Notes: generated by a model from the sequence alone, not told the origin. A stretch of DNA of 64,000 bases from Methylomonas koyamae (GCF_006483455.1 NZ_PPPU01000013.1:1-64000); one strand, 5' to 3'; positions 55,857 through 63,531 are shown, counted from the first letter of the stretch. Program-made: numbers and translations.

Positions 55857-55920
55857 CGACGGCTTTTGGCCGGTTGGTTGAGATCGTCAACGGCGACTTT
55901 TCAGGCCCCCGGTTCAGCGC
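55857..55920 (+). repeat. Partial third copy of the diverged repeat
   Basis: GGCTTTTGGCCGGTTGGTTGAG and the following CGTCAACGGC match the first 60 bases of copy A (48308 onward), with a few changes. It lies at the junction between the GGDEF/EAL gene and the second backbone block. Confidence 0.6.
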
Positions 55921-55926
55921 AATTAA

Positions 55927-56832
55927 CTAATTACCAATAGCTTTCATTAACTGTTCGACCTGTGTTTTCATAGCCGTTAATTGGCCTGTTAGAAGCGCAA
56001 CCTGTTCCCGCGCGTTGCCAGCCTCTTTTTTAGCGCGATCTGTTTCAGCTTCGAGCTTAATCAGCTTTTCGCCCGTACGTTGAAGTTCCGCAGCGGCTCT
56101 TTGTCGTTCCTCCTTTCGCTGTTCCTCCGCGGTTTCCACTTTGGTCTGCAGTTTGGTCAATTCCGTTTTCAATTGGTCTCGCTCGGCCGCGATAGATTGG
56201 GCGGCTTGTTTCTGAACCGCCACCTGTTGCCGTAGCTTGGCTTGCTCTGCTTCATGCTGTTCGGTTGCTACCTTCGCGTTCTTCTCGACCGCCTCCAATC
56301 GTTCGCGCAAGGTGGCTAGCTCAACCGCCTGTAACTGGTTCGCGGCCTGCGCTTCGGTCAAGCGTTTGGTCAACTCCCCCACCATGGCCTTCTCATCCGC
56401 CAGCATGGTCTCCAATTCATCGACCGCCTGCGAGGCATCGGCCAGCTCGCGCTCTGATTGGGCTTGCTGTTCGCGCGCCGCTCGCAACACATCAGCTACC
56501 CGCCGCTCTTGGGTTTTGACCGCTCTGTCGTTCAGCTCCAGCGCTAACACGTTAATTTTGTCGACCAACCCCTTGGTCAACACCGCCAAGCTTTCGGCCA
56601 CTTCCAGCGGCAACTCGACGACGGGCTCCGAATTTGTCACCGCTTGAGCGGCATTATGCCTGTCCCAAACCTCTTTGAGTCGCTTCGGATCGCCGCCGCC
56701 GGTTAGCTTGCGTAACGCAAATCCGGTGACATTCCGATTCGCCTTCGTCAACGCCTTGCCGGCTTCGATAATTTGGTCGTCGGTAATATCGGCGGGGCGA
56801 CCCAAACTGGATTCAAAGTCTTCTGCTTGCAT
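55927..56832 (-). CDS. Second KfrA-like DNA-binding coiled-coil protein
   Basis: A 301-residue KfrA-type protein. The DNA-binding domain (about 10-110) includes DITDDQIIEAGKAL, NVTGFALRKLTGGGDPKRLKEVW, and a long coiled coil runs from about 115 to 300 (QSERELADASQAVDELETML, LQTKVETAEEQRKEERQRAA). It differs from the copy at 26035. Plasmids can carry several KfrA-like proteins for partition and autoregulation. It stands divergent from the recombination block. Confidence 0.82.
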   Translation of the reverse strand: MQAEDFESSLGRPADITDDQIIEAGKALTKANRNVTGFALRKLTGGGDPKRLKEVWDRHNAAQAVTNSEPVVELPLEVAESLAVLTKGLVDKINVLALELNDRAVKTQERRVADVLRAAREQQAQSERELADASQAVDELETMLADEKAMVGELTKRLTEAQAANQLQAVELATLRERLEAVEKNAKVATEQHEAEQAKLRQQVAVQKQAAQSIAAERDQLKTELTKLQTKVETAEEQRKEERQRAAAELQRTGEKLIKLEAETDRAKKEAGNAREQVALLTGQLTAMKTQVEQLMKAIGN

Positions 56833-57045
56833 GGCGAACTCCCATTCTGATTCAACTGCGGCGGCAGGAGTTTGACATATTAAAAGAAATAAAGAAAGTA
56901 AGAAAGAAAGAAAGTTAATTCCCAGACTTCACATCTCACGCCATCCTGATTGTCAAATTTGCAATCATTGTCGCCACAGGATTGCAACGCACAAAAAACG
57001 TAGCCACAATGTAGCTACCGATTTGAATGTATTTCAGAGGTAACA

Positions 57046-57150
57046 ATGAAAGTTGGATTGCAAACTGCTTTAGGCACTTTTACGGCTGGCGCCGGCCTCG
57101 GGTTAGTCATTTTTGGCGGCGCTATATCGGTCGACAAAGATTTGCATTAA
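57046..57150 (+). CDS. Very small membrane protein
   Basis: A 34-residue frame with GAGG 7 bases before its ATG and one hydrophobic helix (GLGLVIFGGAISV). It lies just upstream of mazE, on the same strand with 24 bases between. Not recognised. It could be a leader peptide. Confidence 0.4.
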   Translation: MKVGLQTALGTFTAGAGLGLVIFGGAISVDKDLH

Positions 57151-57174
57151 GCGCGTTTAACGGGAGTAAATCTG

Positions 57175-57423
57175 ATGCAAACTGAAATTAAAAAATGGGG
57201 TAATAGCGCCGTGATTCGATTGCCGGCGGCGATGCTGGCACAGTTAAAGCTGGAAGTCGGTTCGCCGGTCGAGCTGACAGCGGACGATGCCGGGCTACGG
57301 ATTGTACCGACCACGGCCAAACCTGTTTTTAAGTTGGAGGAATTGCTGGCTGGCATGACTTCCGATAATCGGCATGATTGCATTGACTGGGGGCCGGATG
57401 TTGGCCGAGAAGGTAACAATTAA
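57175..57423 (+). CDS. mazE: MazE-type antitoxin
   Basis: An 82-residue AbrB/MazE-fold antitoxin: MQTEIKKWGNSAVIRLPAAML and the swapped-hairpin KLEVGSPVELTADDAGLRI, followed by an acidic tail (LEELLAGMTSDNRHDCIDWGP) that would occupy the toxin. Its stop overlaps the toxin start by one base. It represses the operon together with the toxin and stabilises the element. Confidence 0.88.
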   Translation: MQTEIKKWGNSAVIRLPAAMLAQLKLEVGSPVELTADDAGLRIVPTTAKPVFKLEELLAGMTSDNRHDCIDWGPDVGREGNN

Positions 57424-57761
57424 TGGCTGTATCGTACGTACCTGAGCGCGGGGATTTGGTGTGGATTGCGTTCGATCCTCAAGCAGGCCACGAACAAGCG
57501 GGGCGCCGCCCCGGCCTGGTCGTTACGCCACGCACTTATAACGTCAAAGCCGGGTTAGCGTTGATTTGCCCTGTAACAAGTCGAGTTAAAGGATATCCGT
57601 TTGAGGTACCATTACCGGTCGGCGACCGTGTGAGTGGTGTGATATTGGCGGATCAGATTCGGAGTCTGGATTGGGCGGCGCGTCAGGCCGAAAAGATATC
57701 TATGGTGGACGGGGCGGTATTGGCCGAAGTCTTGGCCAAAATCGAGGCTCTTATTCAATAA
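57423..57761 (+). CDS. mazF: MazF-type mRNA interferase toxin
   Basis: A 112-residue endoribonuclease: YVPERGDLVWIAFDPQAGHE, the family signature GRRPGLVVTPRTYN and a Thr-Ser-Arg stretch CPVTSRVKGYPF, ending with an alpha helix VLAEVLAKIEALI. All expected motifs are present, so the toxin should be functional. 57762-57959 after it has no gene. Confidence 0.9.
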   Translation: MAVSYVPERGDLVWIAFDPQAGHEQAGRRPGLVVTPRTYNVKAGLALICPVTSRVKGYPFEVPLPVGDRVSGVILADQIRSLDWAARQAEKISMVDGAVLAEVLAKIEALIQ

Positions 57762-57959
57762 TTCAGCCCGTGGACCAGATATTACCTTGCATTGGCTTCG
57801 GTAAGTCAAATAGCGGCTTGCTCCTGTTAAGGCTTCGGGGATATCGCCAAGTGTTTAACCATTCTACCGATTCTTCGAGCAACATGCTCAGGTACCCAGT
57901 CGCCGCTAAAATCCACTTCCACTTCACAATTTCTTTTGTTATAAAGGCCACTAATATTT

Positions 57960-58154
57960 AGCGTTAATCAACGCTGAAGATCCTGCAACAGCAGGCGCTC
58001 CGTCTTTAGGCGGCGGGAACCGATGTTCCCGTACTGAGTGCGTCAATCTCAGCTTTCAATCCATGCGTCATTCAAGACGCCTATACCACCCAACGGGGAA
58101 CGATCCGATTCCCCAATGGGAGTCCGTCGTTCCCTTTTTTTAAGGAGAACGATT
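57960..58154 (+). ncRNA. Long structured leader 1 (six hairpins plus switch), bet
   Basis: Six hairpins follow one another: 57960-57975, 57982-57995 (CCTGC/GCAGG), 58000-58013 (CCGTC/GGCGG), 58015-58030, 58034-58052 and 58065-58080. The switch follows: outer stem CCCA (58089-58092) with TGGG (58117-58120) around a hairpin, then TCGTTCCC (58127-58134) complementary to GGGAACGA (58096-58103) and to the ribosome binding region GGAGAACGA (58144-58152). A run of seven T (58135-58141) follows, so the first pairing also looks like a terminator. A second copy of the architecture is at 60715. Confidence 0.75.
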
Positions 58155-59177
58155 ATGGCTCAAAGCAATCCCGGCAAAAATACCTCCGATACGCCTACTC
58201 GCCCGGCAATGCCGGATGCTGCGAAACAAACCTATGGCCTGACGGAGCAATCCTGGAAAGTATTGACAGAAGTCACCTTTCCCACAGCCAAAACCGCAGA
58301 AGCCATCTTGATGGCTCTGGATTATTGCAAAACCCGAAAACTCGACATCTTCAAAAAACCGGTCCATATCGTCCCGATGTGGAGTACCGCTTTAGGCCGC
58401 AATGTCGAAACCGTCTGGCCCTCCATCACGGAAATCCAGACCACCGCGTCCCGAACCGGTGTTTGGGCTGGCATGGATCGACCGGTCTGGGGGCCCGATA
58501 TCACCAGAACCTTTAAAGGCCGCTACAAGGACGACAACGAGCAATGGCAGGACGTCGATGTCAGCGTAACTTTTCCCGAATGGGTAGCGGTTACCGTGTA
58601 CCGGATCGTCGGCGGCCAACGTTGCGCCTTTACCGAGGAAGTCTATTGGCTTGAAGCCTACAGCACGGCCGGCGGTAAAAATTCGCGAATACCAACCGCG
58701 ATGTGGATCAAGCGCCCCAAGGGGCAATTGGCCAAATGCGGTAAAGCGGCGTCTTTGCGTGCGGCCTTTCCGGAAGAATGCGGTTATGCCGCCGAGGAAA
58801 TGGAAGGCAAAATCATTGATATCGACGGTTCCGATGTAATCGATATCGATCCGTCGGCCGAACCGGCTACCGCGGCACCCGAGCAACAACCTCAAGCTGA
58901 AGTCAAGCCGGAGGTGATCGATGCATCTAAGCTCCATCCAAATTTGATTAAGGCAGTTGAAACCCTGATTAAGCGGACAAAAGATGCAAACGCATGGGCG
59001 GCGGCCGAAGAATTCATCGCCAGCCGATTTACTGGTGTTGACCTGATCTATGCCCGTGCGGAATTAGACAAAGCCAAACCGAAACCCGCGTTAACGCATA
59101 CCGAAGGCATGACTATTCCGCCGCTATCTGCGAAAGACGCCGAGCTTAGCAAGGCTCGTCAAGCACTCAGAAATTAA
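58155..59177 (+). CDS. bet: Bet/RecT-family single-strand annealing recombinase
   Basis: A 340-residue recombinase starting at the ATG with AAGGAG upstream. The core (about 25-200) has AEAILMALDYCKTRKLDIFKKPVHIVPM (described by position), SITEIQTTASRTG, and RPKGQLAKCGKAASLRAAFPEE, typical of phage recombination protein Bet. The C-terminal 100 residues are a Pro/Ala/Glu-rich linker and a small helical part. Together with the YqaJ nuclease at 59612 it would carry out lambda-Red-like recombination, as on SXT-type elements. It has a long structured leader. Confidence 0.9.
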   Translation: MAQSNPGKNTSDTPTRPAMPDAAKQTYGLTEQSWKVLTEVTFPTAKTAEAILMALDYCKTRKLDIFKKPVHIVPMWSTALGRNVETVWPSITEIQTTASRTGVWAGMDRPVWGPDITRTFKGRYKDDNEQWQDVDVSVTFPEWVAVTVYRIVGGQRCAFTEEVYWLEAYSTAGGKNSRIPTAMWIKRPKGQLAKCGKAASLRAAFPEECGYAAEEMEGKIIDIDGSDVIDIDPSAEPATAAPEQQPQAEVKPEVIDASKLHPNLIKAVETLIKRTKDANAWAAAEEFIASRFTGVDLIYARAELDKAKPKPALTHTEGMTIPPLSAKDAELSKARQALRN

Positions 59178-59195
59178 ACCGACTTTCGGTTTTTC
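59176..59195 (+). terminator. Terminator after bet
   Basis: AAACCG (59176-59181) pairs with CGGTTT (59187-59192), followed by TTTC. It overlaps the bet stop codon. It separates bet from the next leader. Confidence 0.65.
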
Positions 59196-59198
59196 TCA

Positions 59199-59267
59199 TT
59201 TACCCATCCAGGGCGTCATGATTCGCCCTGTGGGCTATTCGTGACGCTCTTCTGTTGGAGAAACGTC
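59199..59267 (+). ncRNA. Switch-type leader 2
   Basis: CCCA (59203-59206) with TGGG (59231-59234) encloses CAGGGCG/CGCCCTG (59209-59215, 59224-59230). TCGTGACGCTC (59239-59249) is complementary over 11 bases, with wobbles, to GGGCGTCATGA (59211-59221). Its GTGACG also pairs with CGTCAT (59264-59269), which includes the start codon. The decoy copies the real start: CGTCATGA occurs at both places. Confidence 0.7.
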
Positions 59268-59615
59268 ATGAATGAAATCACTACCTTCGATCAATCCCTC
59301 AACCGGATACCCAGCTTTACCGACTGGAGCCGTTACGACTCACCGACCGTCCTGCGCCGCTATGGGCCGGGATTTCTTGATAAAGCGCTGGATCCGGACA
59401 CGGAAACCCGGCTATTTCATCGCCGGCATTCCTACGCCGACTTGGTCAGTATCGCCGATACCTTAGGCGGCATCTGCACTCTATCGCCGGGTTGCACCTT
59501 GTTGCTATTCGACGATGTCCGTCTCGCACAGCGTTGCCACGCGGTGTTGAAACAACGCAAATTAGAAGGCGTGCTGCACGGATGTCACATCCGGATCGAC
59601 GGAGAGTTCGAATGA
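59268..59615 (+). CDS. Hypothetical protein upstream of the exonuclease
   Basis: A 115-residue protein starting MNEITTFDQSLNRIPSF, with DPDTETRLFHRRHSYADLVSIADTLGG in the middle and TLLLFDDVRLAQRCHAVLKQRK at the end. Not recognised. Its stop overlaps the start of the nuclease by 4 bases, so it is in the recombination operon. GGAG precedes the start within the switch-type leader. Confidence 0.6.
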   Translation: MNEITTFDQSLNRIPSFTDWSRYDSPTVLRRYGPGFLDKALDPDTETRLFHRRHSYADLVSIADTLGGICTLSPGCTLLLFDDVRLAQRCHAVLKQRKLEGVLHGCHIRIDGEFE

Positions 59616-60610
59616 AAATCGTCGATATCGCCCAACGCAGCGATGCGTGGCCGCTATGGCGATCGCAAGGCGTAACCGCCAGTGAAGCAGCAATCATTCT
59701 GAACCGCTCGCCTTACAAAACGCCTTGGCGCTTGTGGGCAGAACGGGTCGGCATCGTCCTGGAAGCCAACCTCGACAACCATCCATTGGTTCGTCGCGGC
59801 CGCGAACTGGAAACGAAGGCGGCGCAATGGTTCGAAGCCACGTGTGACGAACTGTTGTTGCCATTGTGCGGCGAGTGCGATCAATACCCGTTGATCCGTG
59901 CCTCGTTCGATGGCATTACCGGTAACGGCGAACCCGTCGAAATCAAATGCCCGCATCCCAGCACCTACGAAAACGTGGTACAGGAACGTGAGCAGTCGGT
60001 TGCCTACCAATTGTATTGGGTGCAAATGCAGCAGCAGTTGTTGGTCGCCGATGCCAAAAGAGGCTATCTGTGCTTCTATCTCGACGACCAGCATGTCAAG
60101 GTGTTCGACATCGCGCGCGATGACGCCTTTTTGGTGACTTTAATCAACGCGACGATCACGTTTTACGGTTGGGTCATCACCAAAAAAGAACCGCCGAAAG
60201 ACCTGAAGCGGGACTTGTATTTGCCTGAAGGCGACGCCGAAATTCAATGGCATCGACTGGCGGCCGAATACCGTGCCCGGCAGAAGAAACTGGAGGCATT
60301 GAAAGCCGAAGCCACCCAACTGGCCGAACTGCAAGCCAAAACCGAAGCCCAATGGGTAGAGCAAATGGCCGATTACGTCATCGCCGAACATTCCGGCGTG
60401 CGTGTCTGTCGAAGCGTCAGCCAGGGGGGTATCGATTACAAGGCGGCTTTAACGGCCCTGCTCCCGCAACTGACTGAGGCGGAGCTGGCCCCGTACCGAA
60501 AGGCTCCGGCCTCGCGGGTACGCGTGACGTGCCGAGACGACAATGGCAAAAACGCGCAAGTAGCGTTTGACCCGGATTCCTTGGCCGTGACGGAAAGCAG
60601 TTGGTTTTGA
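59612..60610 (+). CDS. exo: YqaJ-type viral exonuclease
   Basis: A 332-residue nuclease of the lambda exonuclease/YqaJ fold: SDAWPLWRSQGVTASEAAIIL, RRGRELETKAAQWFE, YPLIRASFDGITG with catalytic Asp, and EIKCPHPSTYENVV with the Glu-x-Lys pair, then YWVQMQQQLLVADA. A coiled segment and a C-terminal domain (about 245-330) follow. It would resect 5' ends for Bet to anneal. The ATG overlaps the previous stop; an open frame extends further upstream but lacks support. Confidence 0.88.
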   Translation: MKIVDIAQRSDAWPLWRSQGVTASEAAIILNRSPYKTPWRLWAERVGIVLEANLDNHPLVRRGRELETKAAQWFEATCDELLLPLCGECDQYPLIRASFDGITGNGEPVEIKCPHPSTYENVVQEREQSVAYQLYWVQMQQQLLVADAKRGYLCFYLDDQHVKVFDIARDDAFLVTLINATITFYGWVITKKEPPKDLKRDLYLPEGDAEIQWHRLAAEYRARQKKLEALKAEATQLAELQAKTEAQWVEQMADYVIAEHSGVRVCRSVSQGGIDYKAALTALLPQLTEAELAPYRKAPASRVRVTCRDDNGKNAQVAFDPDSLAVTESSWF

Positions 60611-60628
60611 AAACACGTTAGCAACGAA

Positions 60629-60660
60629 CGAACACTACCTCGGTAGTGTTCGTTTCTTTA
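60629..60660 (+). terminator. Terminator after the exonuclease gene
   Basis: CGAACACTACC (60629-60639) is complementary to GGTAGTGTTCG (60642-60652), followed by TTTCTTT. A strong bidirectional-looking hairpin ends the bet-exo block. Confidence 0.8.
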
Positions 60661-60714
60661 AGTCGATTCAGGGCTTGTTTTAAGGTGTAAGCCAAGCCCT
60701 CAACCGACTTTTCT

Positions 60715-60917
60715 AGCGCTATCGTCATCGATACGCTGAAAATCCTGCAGAGCAGGCGTTCCGTCTTCAGGCGGCGATCAAGGCATGTCCTTGGTGGTAC
60801 CGGGTGCGTCAAACCCGGCTTCGTCCGGCCGTTGCTATCAACGGCCTATTTTATAACCCGAATGGGGCATCACGCCCTATCGGGCCATCGGTGCCCCCTG
60901 ATTGTTGGAGGTGCACT
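60715..60917 (+). ncRNA. Long structured leader 3 (six hairpins plus switch)
   Basis: Second copy of the architecture at 57960. Hairpins lie at 60715-60737, 60744-60756 (CCTGC/GCAGG), 60761-60774 (CCGTC/GGCGG), 60780-60792, 60800-60818 and 60827-60846. Stems 1, 4, 5 and 6 differ in sequence from copy 1 but still pair; stem 5 keeps the loop GCGTCAA. The switch follows: CCCG (60857-60860) with CGGG (60881-60884); GGGGCA (60864-60869) and its complement TGCCCC (60892-60897), whose neighbourhood GTGC (60891-60894) also pairs with GCAC (60913-60916) beside the start. Confidence 0.75.
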
Positions 60918-61148
60918 ATGACAAAATCAGAAGCTGTTTGGCTGTTTTTAACCGATCTTAAGAACCGCCGGGATACTACCCGTCGCCTGTTCGAGATGGC
61001 TAAAACCGAGCCCACCCTGGTCACGACGTATATCGCGTCGTTGCCGGACAATTGGCAACACCGTGACGATCCCGAAGTCGACTTGCTCAAGCAGCTGCAC
61101 GCAGTTGCGCTGACCGCGATCGCCGAACGTGCAGTGTCTGTCGGTTGA
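60918..61148 (+). CDS. Hypothetical small helical protein
   Basis: A 76-residue protein, MTKSEAVWLFLTDLKNRRDT at the start, fully helical by pattern, with LFEMAKTEPTLVTTYIASLPDN. The ATG is preceded by GGAGG. Not recognised. It converges tail-to-tail with the gene at 61163-61399 (14 bases between), a pattern repeated by the next pair. Confidence 0.6.
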   Translation: MTKSEAVWLFLTDLKNRRDTTRRLFEMAKTEPTLVTTYIASLPDNWQHRDDPEVDLLKQLHAVALTAIAERAVSVG

Positions 61149-61162
61149 ACGTCAACCGTAGG

Positions 61163-61399
61163 TTAACTGTCGGTCAACTGATCGAAAGTGACCTCGCCAC
61201 GCATTAAAGGACTGCTACCCATTTCCAACGCCTGCAGTAAATCGGCCAGGAACACCGGGGAGCACGCCTGAACCAAGGCGACATCGTACTCCGCTGTCGT
61301 TTTAATCGTATTGACCGCGTAACCGCGCCTGGCGTTGTTGCGTTGTAAGCGGCGAAATTCCGCTCGGGTCAATCGGACTTTACCCGCATGTTTGATCAT
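61163..61399 (-). CDS. Small hypothetical protein, paralog 1
   Basis: A 78-residue protein, MIKHAGKVRLTRAEFRRLQR at the start and TIKTTAEYDVALVQACSP in the middle. It aligns with the product of 61771-61980 (MIRLGDKLRLSDREQHAF; PKTVAEYNAALQVA), so the two are a paralogous pair. Both are on the minus strand at the end of a plus-strand gene. CGAGG precedes the ATG. Function unknown; the basic N-terminus could bind nucleic acid. Confidence 0.6.
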   Translation of the reverse strand: MIKHAGKVRLTRAEFRRLQRNNARRGYAVNTIKTTAEYDVALVQACSPVFLADLLQALEMGSSPLMRGEVTFDQLTDS

Positions 61400-61446
61400 G
61401 CAAACCTCGATCGGTATTGATGTTTAATATCGTTTGATGATTACCC

Positions 61447-61509
61447 ACCCCACCCAGGGAGACCTCTCCCGATGGGGGCGTGTCTCCCTTTTTTATAGGA
61501 GATACGACC
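61447..61509 (+). ncRNA. Switch-type leader 4
   Basis: CCCA (61453-61456) with TGGG (61473-61476) encloses GGGAG/CTCCC. GTCTCCC (61482-61488) is complementary to GGGAGAC (61457-61463), followed by six T. GTGTCTCC (61480-61487) pairs over 8 bases, one wobble, with GGAGATAC (61498-61505), the ribosome binding site. Decoy and real site resemble each other. Confidence 0.72.
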
Positions 61510-61800
61510 ATGAACCTCAATTCTGTTTCGAAATTGCCACGCCGCGAACCCTCCATGTCCACGGCGGATAAGATCCTCGAACTGGCCGCGTTAAAACCGG
61601 CCACGGTCGCAGGCGCTTTATTGAATCATCCCGATATCTTCCGGGATCTCAACGAGTCAATTGCCACCACCTTGGTGCTATCGCTCGTCGACCGCGGCCA
61701 AGCCGACACCTTACGCCAATTGATGGCGAGCAAGGCGATCGGCGAAGCTAAAGCCCACCTTCTGGCCGAATTACTCCTGTTGGAGGCATTCGCCGAGTAA
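61510..61800 (+). CDS. Hypothetical small protein
   Basis: A 96-residue protein with a mostly helical C-terminal part: DKILELAALKPATVAGALLN, DLNESIATTLVLSLVDRGQ and LLAELLLLEAFAE. GGAGATACG precedes the ATG within the leader. Not recognised. Its end overlaps the convergent gene 61771-61980 by 30 bases. Confidence 0.55.
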   Translation: MNLNSVSKLPRREPSMSTADKILELAALKPATVAGALLNHPDIFRDLNESIATTLVLSLVDRGQADTLRQLMASKAIGEAKAHLLAELLLLEAFAE

Positions 61801-61980
61801 CACGGCTTGCAGCAAGCGGGATTCGGCACTCGTGTCCTTATCCCGCACGGCATCGGCCGCGACTTGCAAGGCCGCATTGTACTCCGCCACCGTCTTCGGC
61901 GGCGCGGCGCGATCGGTCATCACCCGAAAGGCGTGCTGTTCCCGGTCGCTTAAACGTAGTTTATCCCCTAGTCGAATCAT
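61771..61980 (-). CDS. Small hypothetical protein, paralog 2
   Basis: A 69-residue protein, paralogous to the one at 61163-61399 (see MIRLGDKLRLSDREQHAF and TVAEYNAALQVAADAV). Shared features are a basic N-terminus and a conserved T-x-A-E-Y-x-x-A-L block. GAGGG lies before the ATG. The paralogy supports it being real despite its length and the overlap with its neighbour. Confidence 0.55.
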   Translation of the reverse strand: MIRLGDKLRLSDREQHAFRVMTDRAAPPKTVAEYNAALQVAADAVRDKDTSAESRLLQAVLLGECLQQE

Positions 61981-62032
61981 ATCGGAGCCCTCAATGGTTT
62001 AGACCATCGTAACCGCTATGACTCATTAATCA

Positions 62033-62111
62033 ACCCCGCAAGGGAGGTTCGCTTCCCTACCGGGGGCGCACGCCTTCTATTTCGGGAGTCACTCTTAAAT
62101 CAGGAGGCAGT
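62033..62111 (+). ncRNA. Switch-type leader 5
   Basis: CCCCG (62034-62038) with CGGGG (62061-62065) encloses AGGGAG/TTCCCT (62041-62046, 62053-62058). GCCTTCT (62072-62078) is complementary, with wobbles, to GGGAGGT (62042-62048) and to AGGAGGC (62102-62108), the ribosome binding site of the AAA ATPase gene. Confidence 0.65.
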
Positions 62112-63053
62112 ATGTACCAACAGTATTCCGTCGCCGATACCTTCGGCGTATCCGCACCGGCCTCGATGACCGTCGAAGGCTTTGTCCCGGCAAATAATCC
62201 ATTCGTGCCGGTCCAAAAACCGTATGTGTTTCGGCGCGAGCCATTGCGCGACGTCCTGGCGTTCTTTCGGAATCCGAATGGCGATGGACTGTATATCACC
62301 GGACCCACGGGCTCCGGTAAAACCTCGTTGGTTGAGCAAGCCGCCGCCCGCTTACACTGGGGTGTGCATGCCGTTGCCGGTCATGGCCGGCTTGAGTTCA
62401 ACGATTTGTTGGGCCAATTCGTCTTAACCGGCAACGGCACGATGAAATGGACCGACGGCCCGTTGACCAGCGCCGTGCGCCACGGCCACGTGCTCTTGCT
62501 CAACGAAATCGATGCGACCGACCCGGCCGAGTTGCTGGGTTTGAACGATATCGTCGAAGGCAAACCGCTGATGATTGCGGCCACCGACGAAGTCGTCATG
62601 CCGCACCCGAAGTTCCGTCTGGTTGCAACCGGCAACAGTGCCGGCGCCGGCGACCAGTCGGGCTTGTATCAAGGGGTGATGCGTCAAAGCGTGGCCTTTA
62701 TGGACCGCTTTCGTTTGATGGAAGTGGGCTATCCGGAACCGGACGACGAAATGAGTATGCTGGAACGCACGGTCCCGACCATGCCCCTGAGCATTCGGGA
62801 ACGCATGATTCAGCTGGCCAACGAGATCCGCAAGGTCTTTATTGGCGGCAGCGATTCGTCTGGTCTGCTCTCGATCACCATGTCGACCCGCAGCTTGTTG
62901 CGTTGGGCCCAGCTCAGTGCCAACTACAAAGGTTCCCCGAACGCCCTGGCCTATGCCTTGGATCGGGCGCTGGTTCTGCGGGGGGATGCGGCCGAACGCG
63001 AGGCCATCCATCGGTTGGCGCAAGACGTGTTCGGCAGCGATTGGCAGGTGTGA
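62112..63053 (+). CDS. MoxR/CobS-like AAA ATPase
   Basis: A 313-residue AAA+ ATPase. Walker A is YITGPTGSGKTSLVEQ (about 61-76), Walker B HVLLLNEIDATDPAEL (about 128-143), and sensor 1 FRLVATGNSAGAGD. It resembles the ATPase halves that work with von Willebrand-domain partners (CobS/CobT, MoxR). The next gene starts 1 base after its stop. The order ATPase, small protein, DUF3150 protein suggests a chaperone/remodelling complex on the element; the partner is probably beyond the window edge. Confidence 0.85.
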   Translation: MYQQYSVADTFGVSAPASMTVEGFVPANNPFVPVQKPYVFRREPLRDVLAFFRNPNGDGLYITGPTGSGKTSLVEQAAARLHWGVHAVAGHGRLEFNDLLGQFVLTGNGTMKWTDGPLTSAVRHGHVLLLNEIDATDPAELLGLNDIVEGKPLMIAATDEVVMPHPKFRLVATGNSAGAGDQSGLYQGVMRQSVAFMDRFRLMEVGYPEPDDEMSMLERTVPTMPLSIRERMIQLANEIRKVFIGGSDSSGLLSITMSTRSLLRWAQLSANYKGSPNALAYALDRALVLRGDAAEREAIHRLAQDVFGSDWQV

Positions 63054-63054
63054 C

Positions 63055-63510
63055 ATGTCGGTGCTGTATTGGCAAGTCGAATGCCGCGCACCGCAACCGG
63101 TCGTCTTTGCCGTAAACCACGCCTTACATCAGTGGCGATCTTGTATCGACCGCTGGCAGCAAGACCTTGGTTTGAGTTATGTGGGTTGGCCGGATTGGGA
63201 CTCGCTGCTGCGTTTAAGTGAAATCGGCCGCGGCTTTGACACCAGCGGCCAAATACACCCGGAACACGGCATTGCCCCCTGGTTATGGCTAACGGCGTTG
63301 AAAAAAGCCGGCTTCGTCGGCATCGACGTGGGCATTGTCACCGATGCGTCTCGCGAAACCTCGACCAACTTACACCAGGAATCCGAGGTGTTACAGCTAT
63401 TCGGTACCGACCTAGTGCAGATCCGGCCTGTGGCTGAAGCGCTAGGCTTGCTGTTGCCGTCCTTGGATCTGGTTGCCGCTTTAGGCGAAATGGACAGTGA
63501 CTGGTTTTAA
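63055..63510 (+). CDS. Hypothetical protein after the ATPase
   Basis: A 151-residue protein, MSVLYWQVECRAPQPVVFAV at the start. Features include FVGIDVGIVTDASRETSTNLHQ and LGLLLPSLDLVAALGEMDSDW. It begins 1 base after the ATPase stop, so it is probably coupled. Not recognised. A longer upstream extension of the frame overlaps the ATPase and is not supported. Confidence 0.55.
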   Translation: MSVLYWQVECRAPQPVVFAVNHALHQWRSCIDRWQQDLGLSYVGWPDWDSLLRLSEIGRGFDTSGQIHPEHGIAPWLWLTALKKAGFVGIDVGIVTDASRETSTNLHQESEVLQLFGTDLVQIRPVAEALGLLLPSLDLVAALGEMDSDWF

Positions 63511-63531
63511 CCGGTCACGGTTTTTACTTTT
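63509..63531 (+). terminator. Terminator after 63510
   Basis: AACCG (63509-63513) pairs with CGGTT (63518-63522), followed by a T-rich tract (TTTACTTTTTT). Similar in form to the terminator after bet. Confidence 0.5.

Noticed and set aside
56880-56924. AAAG-type purine repeat taken as a CRISPR or origin iteron
   Set aside because: The units are 4 bases with no spacers or longer iteron; it looks like a simple tract upstream of the KfrA-like gene.
57960-58080. Hairpin array considered as a tRNA-like or CRISPR structure
   Set aside because: There is no acceptor end or cloverleaf, and the repeats are not identical units; the second copy at 60715 shows it is a structured leader.
61801-62032. Extension of the AAA ATPase gene upstream
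   Set aside because: The best ribosome binding site is next to 62112, and the upstream sequence encodes the minus-strand paralog.
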